A stretch of DNA of 64,000 nt from assembly GCF_024168825.1 (NCBI RefSeq), contig NZ_JALJWH010000001.1:310001-374000 (forward strand), written 5' to 3'. Below, in pieces: positions 25,361 to 35,121 of the stretch (its first letter is position 1; every line of letters begins with the position of its first letter). The translations under genes and the position numbers were made by a program. This DNA comes from Paenarthrobacter sp. A20 (GTDB taxonomy: Bacteria; Actinomycetota; Actinomycetes; Actinomycetales; Micrococcaceae). Below the pieces are notes generated by a model that was given only the letters and a program-made list of their open reading frames with translations, had not been told where the DNA came from and did not search any database.

Positions 25361-28300
25361 GCGGTACCTTTCCCGGACGCAGCGGATTCAGCGGCTTCTT
25401 CGGCAAGATCGGCGTGCCCGGCGGCATCTTCCTCTGCGAGGGGCGCCCCTTGGCCTTCAAAATGCTCATCGATTTCGGCACCGAGGCTGCGGAGGACGTC
25501 GAGCGCCAGGCCCACCACCACGATGTATACGCCGATGTCGAAGATGGTGGAGGTGACAAATTTGACGTCCCCGAAGACCGGCAGCCAGAACTCGATGATC
25601 GCGCTCTGGAACACCTGTCCGCCGAGGAAGAGCGGCACCAGGCCCGAGGCGGCCGCCGTCGCAAGTCCCGTCCCCAAGAGGGTTCCGGCACTGACTGTCG
25701 CTGCTTCGCTCAACTCGAACCGACCGCCCGCGAGGTAGCGGATTGTCAGGGCGAGGCCCGCGGTCAGGCCGCCTGCGAAGCCACCGCCTGGGAGGTTATG
25801 GCCAGCGAGGAGCAGGTAGATGGAGAAGACGATCATCGAGTGGAAGATCAGCCTTGTCACCACTTCGAAGATGATGGAGCGTCGTTCGGGCGCCAGCGTG
25901 CGACCTGCCACCAGCCACGCGTCGCGGCTGACGTCAGTGAACTTTTTGGCCACGGCCAGCGTGGCACCGTCCCGGGAGTCACGGTCGACGCCGGTGCGGC
26001 GCCCCACGCTGCCTTCCGGCACTGCCTCTGAGGTCTTGATGCGGTCGCCACGGCTGCGGACGAAAATCAAGCTGGCGACACCGGTGGCGGCGATCGCGAG
26101 GACTGAAATCTCCCCGAAGGTATCCCAGGCGCGGATGTCCACGAGGGTCACGTTGACCACGTTCAGGCCACCGCCGCCTTCGTAGGCCAGACGCGGGAAG
26201 TCCAGTGAGATCGGCGTGGCTACGCGGGCACCCATGGCGTAAATCGCCACGAAAATCATGGTGATGCCGAAGGCCGCGCCGATGATCACCCGGATGACCC
26301 GGAGCCTGCCGCCTGTCCTGTCCCTCAGCTCAGCGGGGAGGCTGCGCATGGCGAGGACGAACGCCACCAGCACGATGGTTTCCACCAGCATCTGGGTCAG
26401 CGCAAGGTCCGGAGCGCCCTGCAAAGCGAACATGAGGGCAATGCCGTAGCCGGTCACGGACACCATGAGCACAGCGAGGAAACGCTTGTTGGCTCGTACG
26501 GCGGCCAAGGCGCCCACCACAATTCCCGCCCCGGCAACCATCTGCAAAGGGGAGTTCGGGTCGATGAAGTAGATGCCTTCCGGCAGTGGCTTGTTGGCCG
26601 CGATCAATGCCGCCAGCGGCACCGCGAAGGCAACGGTCAGGATCACCGTGAGGTAGAAGTACAGCGAACCACGCTGCGTACGGCCCGTGACCCAGACCGC
26701 GATGTCGTCCAAGGCGCCGATGGTGTGTTGGTAGGCGCGGTCCCCATCCACCCAATCGGGTACCAGGCTCTGCGCCCGCGAAACCAGGTTCCGCCCGTAG
26801 AACATCGCAGCACCGGCCGCGAACGTCACCGCAGTCAGGCCCAACGCCGGGGTGATGCCGTGCCACAAAGCCAGGTGTCCGGCGTCGACGGCGTCCGGAC
26901 GATCGGCGAACAACGCCGCGTAAGGCTGGATCCAGGTGTCCACCGGCGCGGGCCACACACCGTAAGCGATGGTGAGGACGCTCAAAACGGCCGGCGCGGC
27001 AAGGAAAGCGGGCTTAATGGGTTTGAACGGCGTGGGCTCCACGCCGGGTTTGGTGGCGAACGCGCCCCACATGAAGCGGGCGCTATAGGCGAAGGTCAGG
27101 ATGGATCCGATCACCAGGCCTACCAGGATCCAGATGCCCCAGGCAGGTGCGTCATGGCCAGTGCCGTAGTGGACGAACGCTTCGAAGACTGATTCCTTGG
27201 CGACAAAGCCAGCCAAGGGAGGCACCCCGGCCATGGACGCTGCGGCGATCGCTGCAACTACTCCAAGGGCGCGAGATGAGCGGAAGACGCCGGAGAGCTT
27301 GCGGATATCGCGCGTTCCGGACTGGTGGTCAATGATGCCCACTACGAGGAACAGCGCGGCCTTGAACAAGCCGTGGGCAAGCAGCAGCCCCAGCCCGGCA
27401 AGGGCGGCATCCGGTCGGCCGAGGCCCACCACCATGGTGAGGAAACCGAGCTGGCTGACCGTTCCATAGGCAAGGATGAGCTTGATGTCAGTCTGTCGAA
27501 GAGCGCGGTAACCGCCCACGAGCATGGTGGCCAACCCGAGTCCCAGGACCACCGGCAACCAGAAGTCCGACTCGGAAAAGCCCGGCGCAAGGCGCGCGAC
27601 GATGTAGATGCCGGCCTTCACCATGGCCGCAGCATGCAGGTAGGCGCTCACCGGCGTGGGAGCGGCCATCGCTCCGGGCAGCCAGAAATGGAACGGGACA
27701 AGCGCCGATTTGGTCACCGCACCTGCCAGGACAAGCACGACGGCGGCAGTCACCGCTCCCTGCATGGGTCCTGCCATGAGTGTCCCGGCTTGGTCCAGGA
27801 TGGCCGAAATGCGGTAGGTCCCGGCTGCCTGGCCAAGGATGATGAGGCCAACAAGCATCGCGAGGCCACCGGCGGTGGTGACCATCAGCGCCTGCAGCGC
27901 CGAGCGGCGTGCGGCCAAACGGGTGCGGGCATAGCCGATCAGCAGGTAGGACAGGATAGTGGTGAGTTCCCAGAAGATGAACAGCATCATGAGGTCATCG
28001 GAAGTCACCAGGCCGAACATGGCTCCGGCAAAGGCGAGGAGTTGGGCACCGAAGCCGCCAAGGTCCGCGTCTGTGTTCTTGAAGTACCGGGCACAATAGA
28101 CCAGCACCAGTGAGCCCACTCCGAGGATCAGGAGGGACATGACCCACGCCAACGGATCCATGCGGAAGGCCAGCTCCAGCTTCAGGCTGGGGATCCACGG
28201 CAGGACTTCTTCTATGCCGCCACCGGAATATACGGGTCCGTACTGGAAGAGGAGCCAAATGAATGCGCCCGCCGGGACTGCTGCCAGTGCGTAGAACGCG

Positions 28301-28374
28301 TTCCTGCCCAGTTTGCTGAAGATCAAGGGCGCCACAGTTGCCGCAACAAAGGTGATGGCGAGAACTGTGATCAC
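25357..28374 (-). CDS. mnhA: Mrp Na+/H+ antiporter fused subunits A and B
   Basis: The 1005-residue protein begins with a NuoL-like proton-translocating domain (GMDPLAWV-type segment, FWELTTILSYLLIGYA, SALVPFHFWLPGAMAAPTPVSAYLHAA in two pieces). It continues with the MbhD/MbhE-like part (FALQGAPDLALTQMLVETI) and ends in an MnhB domain (about 860-990: LIFHSMIVFSIYLLLAGHNLPGGGFAGGL in two pieces). The A-B fusion is common in Actinobacteria and explains why no separate mnhB is present. GTG start with GGAG six bases upstream. It heads the mnhA-C-D-E-F-G operon for Na+/H+ exchange and alkaline pH tolerance. Confidence 0.93.
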   Translation of the reverse strand: MITVLAITFVAATVAPLIFSKLGRNAFYALAAVPAGAFIWLLFQYGPVYSGGGIEEVLPWIPSLKLELAFRMDPLAWVMSLLILGVGSLVLVYCARYFKNTDADLGGFGAQLLAFAGAMFGLVTSDDLMMLFIFWELTTILSYLLIGYARTRLAARRSALQALMVTTAGGLAMLVGLIILGQAAGTYRISAILDQAGTLMAGPMQGAVTAAVVLVLAGAVTKSALVPFHFWLPGAMAAPTPVSAYLHAAAMVKAGIYIVARLAPGFSESDFWLPVVLGLGLATMLVGGYRALRQTDIKLILAYGTVSQLGFLTMVVGLGRPDAALAGLGLLLAHGLFKAALFLVVGIIDHQSGTRDIRKLSGVFRSSRALGVVAAIAAASMAGVPPLAGFVAKESVFEAFVHYGTGHDAPAWGIWILVGLVIGSILTFAYSARFMWGAFATKPGVEPTPFKPIKPAFLAAPAVLSVLTIAYGVWPAPVDTWIQPYAALFADRPDAVDAGHLALWHGITPALGLTAVTFAAGAAMFYGRNLVSRAQSLVPDWVDGDRAYQHTIGALDDIAVWVTGRTQRGSLYFYLTVILTVAFAVPLAALIAANKPLPEGIYFIDPNSPLQMVAGAGIVVGALAAVRANKRFLAVLMVSVTGYGIALMFALQGAPDLALTQMLVETIVLVAFVLAMRSLPAELRDRTGGRLRVIRVIIGAAFGITMIFVAIYAMGARVATPISLDFPRLAYEGGGGLNVVNVTLVDIRAWDTFGEISVLAIAATGVASLIFVRSRGDRIKTSEAVPEGSVGRRTGVDRDSRDGATLAVAKKFTDVSRDAWLVAGRTLAPERRSIIFEVVTRLIFHSMIVFSIYLLLAGHNLPGGGFAGGLTAGLALTIRYLAGGRFELSEAATVSAGTLLGTGLATAAASGLVPLFLGGQVFQSAIIEFWLPVFGDVKFVTSTIFDIGVYIVVVGLALDVLRSLGAEIDEHFEGQGAPLAEEDAAGHADLAEEAAESAASGKGTA

Positions 28375-28577
28375 TGTTATCTCCGCAAAGTCAGGAACGA
28401 ATTGTCAAAAGTTGGAGCAGGCGGTCATACGTTGGGTTCGGTTTAGCTAGTTTATCAAGGGGGACGGACAGTTTTTGGCCAAAAGAAGCGGGCTGGAGGT
28501 TACGTTTCAATCCCTCTTCTACACAACGCGCTCCGTCATCTGCACGCCGTTCTCCCCGCCGCTATAGCATTCAAGCT

Positions 28578-29981
28578 ATGAACGCGGCCGCAGTTCCCGA
28601 AGCCTCCCACCCGACGTCCGAGCTCGCCTCAGGACCTGTTGCCTCCAAGAAGGGCCAGATCCTTGCGTGGGCCTCCTGGGACTGGGGCTCGGCTGCGTTC
28701 AATGCGGTCATGACCACCTTCGTGTTCACGGTCTACCTCACCTCCAACGCATTTGGCGGAGAAGATGCCGCCTCGGCCGCACTCGGCGCCGCCCTGGCCA
28801 TCGCAGGCCTGGCCATTGCGCTGCTTGCTCCGGTCACCGGGCAGCGTTCGGACGCCGGAGGCCGGCGCAAATTGTGGCTCGGGGTCAATACAGCCGCTAC
28901 GGCCGTGCTCACGGCGCTCTGCTTCTTTGTCTTTCCCCAGCCCGAGTTCCTGTTGCTGGGTGTTTGCCTCATAGCGCTCGGCAATGTCTTCTTTGAGTTC
29001 GCCGGCGTCAACTACAACGCCATGCTGGCGCAGATCTCCACACCGAAGAACATCGGCAAGGTCAGCGGCTTTGGCTGGGCCATGGGATACCTGGGCGGAA
29101 TAGTTGCCCTTCTGCTGGTTCTGCAACTGTTCGTCCAGCCTTCCTTCGACTGGTTTGGCGCCTCGACACAGGATTCCCTCAACATCAGGCTCGTGGCAGT
29201 CTTCTCTGCACTGTGGTTCTTCATTTTTGCCCTGCCAGTAATGTTCGCTGTCCCTGAGGTTCCGGCGAAGAAGGCCACCGCTTCCTTGGGGTTCCTGGCC
29301 TCCTACAAGTTACTGATCCGGCGTATCGGCGCCATCTACCGGACCAGCCCACACACCATCTACTTCCTGCTCTCCAGCGCCATCTTCCGTGACGGCCTCG
29401 CGGCTGTTTTCACTTTCGGCGGTGTCATCGCCGCAGGTACGTTCGGATTCGAGCTCAAGGAAGTCATCTTCTTCGCCATCTTCGGCAACGTGGTCGCTGC
29501 TGTCGGCGCAATCATCGGCGGATTCCTGGACGACAGGATCGGACCCAAGTCCGTCATCGTCCTCTCGCTGGTGGGCCTCCTCATCGCAGGCACCTTCATT
29601 CTGGTGCTGGGCAACGGTGACTATGTCTTCCTCGGTAATGAGTGGCCCGCGAGCAACACGTTCTGGATCTTCGGCCTGCTGCTCTGCTTGTTCGTAGGCC
29701 CTGCGCAATCGTCCTCGCGGGCCTACCTCGCCAGGCTCGCACCGGAAGGCGAGGCTGGCGAACTCTTCGGCTTGTACGCCACAACCGGTCGGGCCGTCAG
29801 TTTCCTTGCTCCCACCCTCTTCACCCTGTGCATCGCCATCGCCTCTCCCCTGGTTGCCGAGGGCGAAGCCCAGCGGTGGGGCATCCTCGGAATCATGGTG
29901 GTTCTCCTTGCAGGCCTCTTGGTGATCCTGCCCGTCAAGCCGCCGGCGAAAGTGGAAATAGCTGTGGTCCCCGAGCGTTAA
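28578..29981 (+). CDS. MFS transporter, UMF1/Atg22-like family
   Basis: The 467-residue protein has 12 predicted helices and the UMF1 start WASWDWGSAAFNAVMTTFVF, then LAPVTGQRSDAGGRRK, FFEFAGVNYNAMLAQIS and SGFGWAMGYLGG. The family is homologous to yeast vacuolar amino-acid effluxer Atg22, but bacterial substrates are largely unknown. The gene stands alone, divergent from the Mrp operon across 203 bp. Confidence 0.87.
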   Translation: MNAAAVPEASHPTSELASGPVASKKGQILAWASWDWGSAAFNAVMTTFVFTVYLTSNAFGGEDAASAALGAALAIAGLAIALLAPVTGQRSDAGGRRKLWLGVNTAATAVLTALCFFVFPQPEFLLLGVCLIALGNVFFEFAGVNYNAMLAQISTPKNIGKVSGFGWAMGYLGGIVALLLVLQLFVQPSFDWFGASTQDSLNIRLVAVFSALWFFIFALPVMFAVPEVPAKKATASLGFLASYKLLIRRIGAIYRTSPHTIYFLLSSAIFRDGLAAVFTFGGVIAAGTFGFELKEVIFFAIFGNVVAAVGAIIGGFLDDRIGPKSVIVLSLVGLLIAGTFILVLGNGDYVFLGNEWPASNTFWIFGLLLCLFVGPAQSSSRAYLARLAPEGEAGELFGLYATTGRAVSFLAPTLFTLCIAIASPLVAEGEAQRWGILGIMVVLLAGLLVILPVKPPAKVEIAVVPER

Positions 29982-30047
29982 CTACTAAGGACCGGTTGAA
30001 GTGCGAGGGTCGTACCGGACCGGTTCAGGACAGTTTAGGGTGGAGCT

Positions 30048-30530
30048 ATGAACGTGGATGAGACCGAACTCCCGGGCCTTGGGGTCCGCAAGGACTTCGT
30101 CACGGCCTCGGGCCGTCGCATCGGTGTAGTGGAGCTGCGGGAAGGCGAAACAGAGCTTTTCGTCTCAACGTGGGACGACCCCGATACCTGTCAGGCGTCC
30201 ATTCCCTTGACTGCCGACGAAGCCTCGACGCTGGGCAACCTGCTGGGCGGGCAGCACATTGCCATGCGCCTGGCAGAAGAGCATCGCGAGATACCAGGCA
30301 TTGTCACCCGCCAGTTCTCCATCACTCCTGATTCGCCCTTCGTCAACCAGCCCATGGGCAAGGCGCAGATCCGCACGCGAAGTGGTGTCTCCATCGTGGC
30401 CATCATGCGCGAAGGCGAGGTAGTCCCCTCGCCCGCACCCGACGTCGTACTTCACACCGGTGATTTGCTCGTAGCGGTCGGCACCCAGGAAGGTCTTGAC
30501 TCGGCAGCCGACATCCTTCGCAACGGCTGA
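30048..30530 (+). CDS. RCK_C (TrkA-C) domain regulatory subunit of K+/H+ antiporter (KhtT-like)
   Basis: This 160-residue soluble protein has an N-terminal domain (1-75) and a C-terminal RCK_C domain (about 80-158; ARTRSG-type strand IRTRSGVSIVAIMREGE, then LHTGDLLVAVGTQEGL). It lies 5 bp upstream of a CPA2 antiporter gene, as in khtT-khtU. In Bacillus, KhtT binds c-di-AMP and controls the antiporter; ligand binding here is inferred only. GGAG ribosome-binding site precedes ATG. Confidence 0.85.
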   Translation: MNVDETELPGLGVRKDFVTASGRRIGVVELREGETELFVSTWDDPDTCQASIPLTADEASTLGNLLGGQHIAMRLAEEHREIPGIVTRQFSITPDSPFVNQPMGKAQIRTRSGVSIVAIMREGEVVPSPAPDVVLHTGDLLVAVGTQEGLDSAADILRNG

Positions 30531-30535
30531 GCGGG

Positions 30536-31735
30536 ATGGACCCGCTCGCTCTAGCCCTCGTTGAACTGGGGGCCGTCGTCTTCTGCCTCGGCCTCCTGGC
30601 TCGATTGGCGGGTCGAATTGGCATGTCCCCCATCCCTCTTTACCTGGTGGGTGGCTTGGCGTTCGGTGCCGGCGGCTTCGTCAAGTTGGACGGGATGCAC
30701 GAGTTCGCCCATCTCTCCGGCGAAATCGGCGTCATTCTTCTGCTGCTTATGCTCGGATTGGAATATACGGCCTCGGAGCTGGTCACTGGCCTGCGGCGAT
30801 CATGGCAGGCAGGTGTCATGGATTTCGTCCTCAACTTCCTCCCTGGCGCAGGGTTGGCAGTCCTTCTCGGTTGGGGACTTGTGGGGGCCATCGTCATGGG
30901 TGGCGTTACTTATATCTCGTCGTCAGGCATCGCAGCGAAAGTCATCACCGACCTCGGGCGTATCGGTAACCGCGAAACGCCTGTGGTGCTGTCCATCCTT
31001 GTTTTCGAAGATCTGGCCATGGCCATCTACCTGCCGATCCTCACGGCCATCCTGGCGGGCGTTGGCTTCCTCGGCGGTCTGCAGACGGTAGGAATTGCCC
31101 TTGCGGTGGTCACCGTGGTACTGGTCATCGCCCTCAAGCACGGCCACCGGGTTTCGCAGGCTGTTCATAGCGAGAACTCCGAGGTCTTCCTGCTGAACGT
31201 GCTCGGGCTCGCCCTGCTGGTGGCCGGTATCGCTTCTGCCCTTCAGGTTTCCGCTGCCGTCGGTGCCTTCATGCTGGGCATCGCCATCTCCGGCGCGACG
31301 GCCCACAACGCGACGCGGATCCTCGAGCCATTGCGGGATCTCTTCGCCGCGATCTTCTTTGTGGCCTTCGGTCTCAACACCGACCCCACGTCCATCCCGC
31401 CCGTCCTGGGCTGGGCCCTTGTGCTGGCCGTCCTCACATCAGCTACCAAGATGATCACGGGGTTCTGGGCTGCAAAGCGGGCAGGCATCGCCGTGCCCGG
31501 ACGCTTCCGCGCAGGAGCTGCACTTATTGCCCGCGGTGAATTTTCCATCGTCATCGCCGGCCTTGCTGTTGCTTCGGGCGCTGTTCCGGACGAGCTCGCC
31601 GCGCTTGCCACGGCCTACGTCCTCATCATGGCCATCCTTGGTCCCCTGGCCGCCCGGTTTGTGGAACCCGTGGTCAAGGCCCTCCGGAAGACCCCCGGCG
31701 CCCCACCGCGGACATCTGAGCGGGCCCCAGCCTAA
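30536..31735 (+). CDS. CPA2-type cation:proton antiporter (KhtU-like)
   Basis: This 399-residue integral membrane protein has about 12-13 helices. Conserved CPA2 pieces include ILLLLMLGLEYTASELVTGLR, the unwound-helix TYISSSGIAAKVITDLG, and LVFEDLAMAIYLPIL with the ion-binding Asp. It lacks the usual fused RCK_N domain. The separate RCK_C subunit just upstream is its likely regulator, giving a two-protein K+(or Na+)/H+ efflux system in the cell membrane. Confidence 0.87.
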   Translation: MDPLALALVELGAVVFCLGLLARLAGRIGMSPIPLYLVGGLAFGAGGFVKLDGMHEFAHLSGEIGVILLLLMLGLEYTASELVTGLRRSWQAGVMDFVLNFLPGAGLAVLLGWGLVGAIVMGGVTYISSSGIAAKVITDLGRIGNRETPVVLSILVFEDLAMAIYLPILTAILAGVGFLGGLQTVGIALAVVTVVLVIALKHGHRVSQAVHSENSEVFLLNVLGLALLVAGIASALQVSAAVGAFMLGIAISGATAHNATRILEPLRDLFAAIFFVAFGLNTDPTSIPPVLGWALVLAVLTSATKMITGFWAAKRAGIAVPGRFRAGAALIARGEFSIVIAGLAVASGAVPDELAALATAYVLIMAILGPLAARFVEPVVKALRKTPGAPPRTSERAPA

Positions 31736-31738
31736 CCC

Positions 31739-31805
31739 TCGCCGAGGGGCGACATCCCAACCCAAAAGGGCCCACCGAAAAGGGTGAGACCTACCCCCTC
31801 GGCGA
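31739..31805. terminator. long inverted repeat between convergent genes
   Basis: The 11-bp perfect arms TCGCCGAGGGG (31739-31749) and CCCCTCGGCGA (31795-31805) enclose a 45-bp interior with AACCC/GGGTG and CCCAAAAGGG. It occupies most of the gap between the convergent antiporter and dCTP deaminase genes and probably ends both transcripts. No T-run follows. Confidence 0.55.
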
Positions 31806-31817
31806 ACAGAAGAAGCG

Positions 31818-32393
31818 CTAGATGGACGTCCGGTGGAAATTCTGGTGGCTACGGCTGGCCGTCGGACCGCGCTGGCCTTGGTAACGGTTGCCGTATTCAC
31901 CGGAACCATAGGGGTGCTCGGCCGAGGACGTCAGCCGGAAGAAGCACAACTGGCCGATCTTCATGCCAGGCCACAGCTTGATGGGCAGGGTAGCTACGTT
32001 CGACAGCTCCAACGTCACGTGGCCGGAGAACCCGGGGTCGATGAATCCCGCCGTGGAGTGGGTCAGCAAACCGAGACGCCCCAAGGACGACTTTCCTTCA
32101 AGACGCGCGGCAATATCGTCGGCAAGGCTGACAGTCTCGTACGTGGAGCCCAGGACGAACTCGCCCGGGTGCAGGATGAAGGGCTCGTCGCCTTCCACTT
32201 CCACCAACCGGGTCAGCTCAGGCTGTTCCTCGGCGGGGTCGATGTGGGCGTATTTGTGGTTGTCGAACAGCCGGAAGAACCGGTCGATCCGGACGTCCAC
32301 GGAGGACGGCTGCACCATCGCGGGGTCGTACGGCTCAAGAACAATCCGTTGGGAGTCTATTTCGGCACGTATGTCGCGGTCAGAGATCAGCAC
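31818..32393 (-). CDS. dcd: dCTP deaminase, probably the dUMP-forming bifunctional type
   Basis: The 191-residue enzyme starts at GTG 32393 ([15 protein letters not shown]); an upstream ATG would add 13 non-homologous residues. It is very close to M. tuberculosis Dcd as I recall it. Key segments are [40 protein letters not shown] (with the catalytic Glu in HVTLELSN) and the C-terminal [12 protein letters not shown]. The tuberculosis enzyme deaminates dCTP and hydrolyses the dUTP to dUMP in one active site; the same is likely here. Confidence 0.93.
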
Positions 32394-32518
32394 AGCATCA
32401 AAAATACCCCATGCGTCCAACACCCCATGCATTGTCCGGGCCGCCCCGTGGGACTATAGTTCCCGGACATGTAGAACCGCGCCCGTACCTGGGGGCAACG
32501 AGCATTCGCGGGGTAATT

Positions 32519-34459
32519 GTGAAAAAACTGGCAGTGCCGGCCTCTATTGTGCTGGCCGGAGCGCTGGCCCTCTGTGTGGCCGCCTCCAGCCAGATCCTGC
32601 CGGCAAAGGAGGCAGGTCCGGGTGGCAACACCACTCCATCCGCCAGCGTCGAGTCTGGCCTGACCGCGCCTGAGTCAAGTACGACGCCGGACCCCTCACC
32701 TTCCGCGGGCGCCCCCGCGGCCGGCCAAGCGTCCGACCCCACCTCAGTGCCGGCCCTGGAACCGGGGACGGAAAGCGAAGCGCCGAGCAGACCCATCGCC
32801 GTGGACCCGGTCATCGAGACGCCGCCGCCCGTGCCGAATATCGGGCCGTCGTGGGGGCCTGACGATCCTTCCTCGGAAGACCCGGGCACCAGCAACCCGG
32901 CTGTTCCCGATCCCGTGGCCCCGGCGCCCTCGCAGACTGCGTCACCGTCCGCTATCCCGACGCCGTCAGCACCCGCTGTGGGACCACGCCCGTCAGGCAC
33001 GTCGTCAGGCACACCCTCGGAGTCGCCGACCATCACGCCGACACCGTCGCCCACGGCTTCACCGACCCTCACGCCCACGCCGTCGGCAACACCAACCGTC
33101 ACCCCGAGCACAGCCCCCAGCCCGACAGCGAGCTCAACCCCCTTCCCCGGCAAAACCCCGAGCGGCGACACCAACCCGGATAACGGCGCCCTCGCGCTCC
33201 TCCCGGACAGCAACACAGCGGCAATCCTGACGGTATTCAACGCGATCAACAGCTACCGTGCGTCCCTCGGCCTGGCACCGGTGAAGTACCACGCAACAGT
33301 CGCGGGCCTGGCCCAGGAGTGGTCCAACAACATAGCGACGCGCGAGGTGATCCAGCACCGCGCGAATTTCTGGACAGATCCGCGCGCGCTCAATCCGAAC
33401 AACGGCGCGGGCGAAGTCATTGCCGTCCGCTGGGACCGTGACGCTGCCCAGCTCGTTGAGTGGTGGAAGGGGTCCCCGGGGCACGATGCCCTGCTGCGTG
33501 ATCCCCGCTTCAACGTCATGGGCATCGGCATCACGTACACGGACGGTAACTGGCAGACCACGCCCAACCGCTACACGCTGTGGGGTGTGGTGAACTTCTT
33601 TGGCTACACCACCCTGCCGGCCGGAACCACCACGGCGCCGGGCGGAACGGTCACTCCTCCCACGGATCCTGTGGGAGCCTGCCAACCAGGCGATAAATTC
33701 CAACCGCCCACCGTCAACCTCAGCAGCGCCTCGATCAGGAGCGCGGCTGACATCGTCTCCATCGGGGCGGATGGAACGGTGTATTCCTACCCATCACTGG
33801 GGAACGCGAAGTACGGCGCAGCGCGCAAGATCGGCATCGGTTTCACCGGGCTCAAGGAGCTGTTCGTTTCCGATTGGGATCGCGACGGCGTCTTCGATCT
33901 CATCGCCCAACGCACCGACGGGGCACTTCTGGTGTACCCGGGCAGGCTATCAGGCGGCTTCGGTTCACCTGGGGTGTTGGGCCACGGCTGGCAGTCCTTG
34001 AACATCGCCGTCGGCAACTGGTGTGCCAACAACCGCCTACCGCAGATTGTCGCGATGGATGCATCCGGCGGTCTTTGGTTATACAAGAACGCAGGGATGA
34101 CGTACATCCGCTCGCAGGCCGCGATTGGTACCGGCAACAGGGCGGTCAGGCTCAACATGGTGGACTACAACGCGGATGGTTTCCAGGATCTCCTGACCGT
34201 GGAGCCCAACGGATCCCTGCGGTTGTACCGTGGCAGCGGGCTGGCGACGCCGAAGCAGGAAGCCAGGCCGGTAGTGGGTGCGGCGTGGACGGACTATTCC
34301 GGGCTACGTTCCCTCCAGGGCGTGACGGGCGCGAGCACCACCGGCATCGCCGGCCTGGGCACCAATGGCGTACTGGAGTACTGGGACCTTACCTCTGGAA
34401 GGCTGACGACGCCTGTCGCTGTCGGCGGCGGGTGGAGCGGCTTCAAGCTCGCCCAATAA
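32519..34459 (+). CDS. secreted CAP/SCP-domain protein with Pro/Ser/Thr linker and FG-GAP-like repeats
   Basis: The 646-residue protein starts at GTG (KKLAVPASIVLAGALALCVA), a Sec signal peptide. Residues about 40-215 are a low-complexity Pro/Ser/Thr-rich stretch, likely a wall-spanning linker. About 225-360 form a CAP/SCP domain (INSYRASLGLAPVKYHATVA, LAQEWSNNIATREVIQH, YTLWGVVNFFGY). About 395-646 hold FG-GAP/VCBS-like propeller repeats with DWDRDGVFDLIAQRTDG and DYNADGFQDLLTVEPNG. The same module ends the VanY-type protein 0.7 kb downstream. CAP proteins of bacteria have unclear roles. No sortase motif is visible. Confidence 0.8.
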   Translation: MKKLAVPASIVLAGALALCVAASSQILPAKEAGPGGNTTPSASVESGLTAPESSTTPDPSPSAGAPAAGQASDPTSVPALEPGTESEAPSRPIAVDPVIETPPPVPNIGPSWGPDDPSSEDPGTSNPAVPDPVAPAPSQTASPSAIPTPSAPAVGPRPSGTSSGTPSESPTITPTPSPTASPTLTPTPSATPTVTPSTAPSPTASSTPFPGKTPSGDTNPDNGALALLPDSNTAAILTVFNAINSYRASLGLAPVKYHATVAGLAQEWSNNIATREVIQHRANFWTDPRALNPNNGAGEVIAVRWDRDAAQLVEWWKGSPGHDALLRDPRFNVMGIGITYTDGNWQTTPNRYTLWGVVNFFGYTTLPAGTTTAPGGTVTPPTDPVGACQPGDKFQPPTVNLSSASIRSAADIVSIGADGTVYSYPSLGNAKYGAARKIGIGFTGLKELFVSDWDRDGVFDLIAQRTDGALLVYPGRLSGGFGSPGVLGHGWQSLNIAVGNWCANNRLPQIVAMDASGGLWLYKNAGMTYIRSQAAIGTGNRAVRLNMVDYNADGFQDLLTVEPNGSLRLYRGSGLATPKQEARPVVGAAWTDYSGLRSLQGVTGASTTGIAGLGTNGVLEYWDLTSGRLTTPVAVGGGWSGFKLAQ

Positions 34460-34463
34460 CGGC

Positions 34464-34907
34464 TCACACCACCGAGCGCGACTCCATTACGGTCTTCAAC
34501 TGCTCCAGCTGTGCCACTTCGCTTTCCATGGTCTTCTGGATCATGCTGTTCATCAGCTTCTGCAGGCCCTTGGGATGGTATTCGAGGGCGAACCGGAGGC
34601 GGGTGGTTTGGCCTTCGGTGCTGAGGTAGTAGCCACCGGTGGGCCGGGCCGGTCCTGCGACGACGGCGAAGCGTACTTCCGCGCCTGGCCGGGCTTCGGT
34701 GATCTGGAAATCGGCGGCGATGGGGCGGCCGCCAGGGCCGTTGATGGTCTGCTGGTACAGCGCGCCCTTATGCCCACGGATCCCGGACCGCAATGAGATG
34801 CTGCGGATTCCGGAGCGCCAGAGGGAGTTGTTCATGCCGTCCATGAGGAATCCGTAGACGGTCATGGCGTCCCTGCCTATCACCACTTCGTAGTCTGCAA
34901 ATGCCAC
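34464..34907 (-). CDS. SRPBCC (START-like) family protein
   Basis: This 147-residue protein starts at GTG 34907, preceded by GAGG (AFADYEVVIGRDAMTVYGFLMDG...). The N-terminal strand, the central ARPGAEVRFAVVAGPARPTG and the long C-terminal helix KGLQKLMNSMIQKTMESEV are typical of SRPBCC ligand-binding or polyketide-cyclase-like proteins. The ligand is unknown. It converges on the CAP-domain gene with a 4-bp gap. Confidence 0.75.
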   Translation of the reverse strand: MAFADYEVVIGRDAMTVYGFLMDGMNNSLWRSGIRSISLRSGIRGHKGALYQQTINGPGGRPIAADFQITEARPGAEVRFAVVAGPARPTGGYYLSTEGQTTRLRFALEYHPKGLQKLMNSMIQKTMESEVAQLEQLKTVMESRSVV

Positions 34908-35121
34908 GGAAACCTCTTTCGGCGTACGGTTCGAATGTCGTAGCCCGGTTCCCCATACGCTGCAGCTAACACCTTCAGAATAGTCAGCGGGGGCGTTCGG
35001 GAACACATCGCGCACGAGCCTTGACCGAATGGTTATCTGGCTCTTCATAAAGTTACGGCTGACACAGTTCTGCCCGCGGGGTAGAGTTCCCGAGGCTGGC
35101 AAAAACCGAGTTGGGGGCGTT

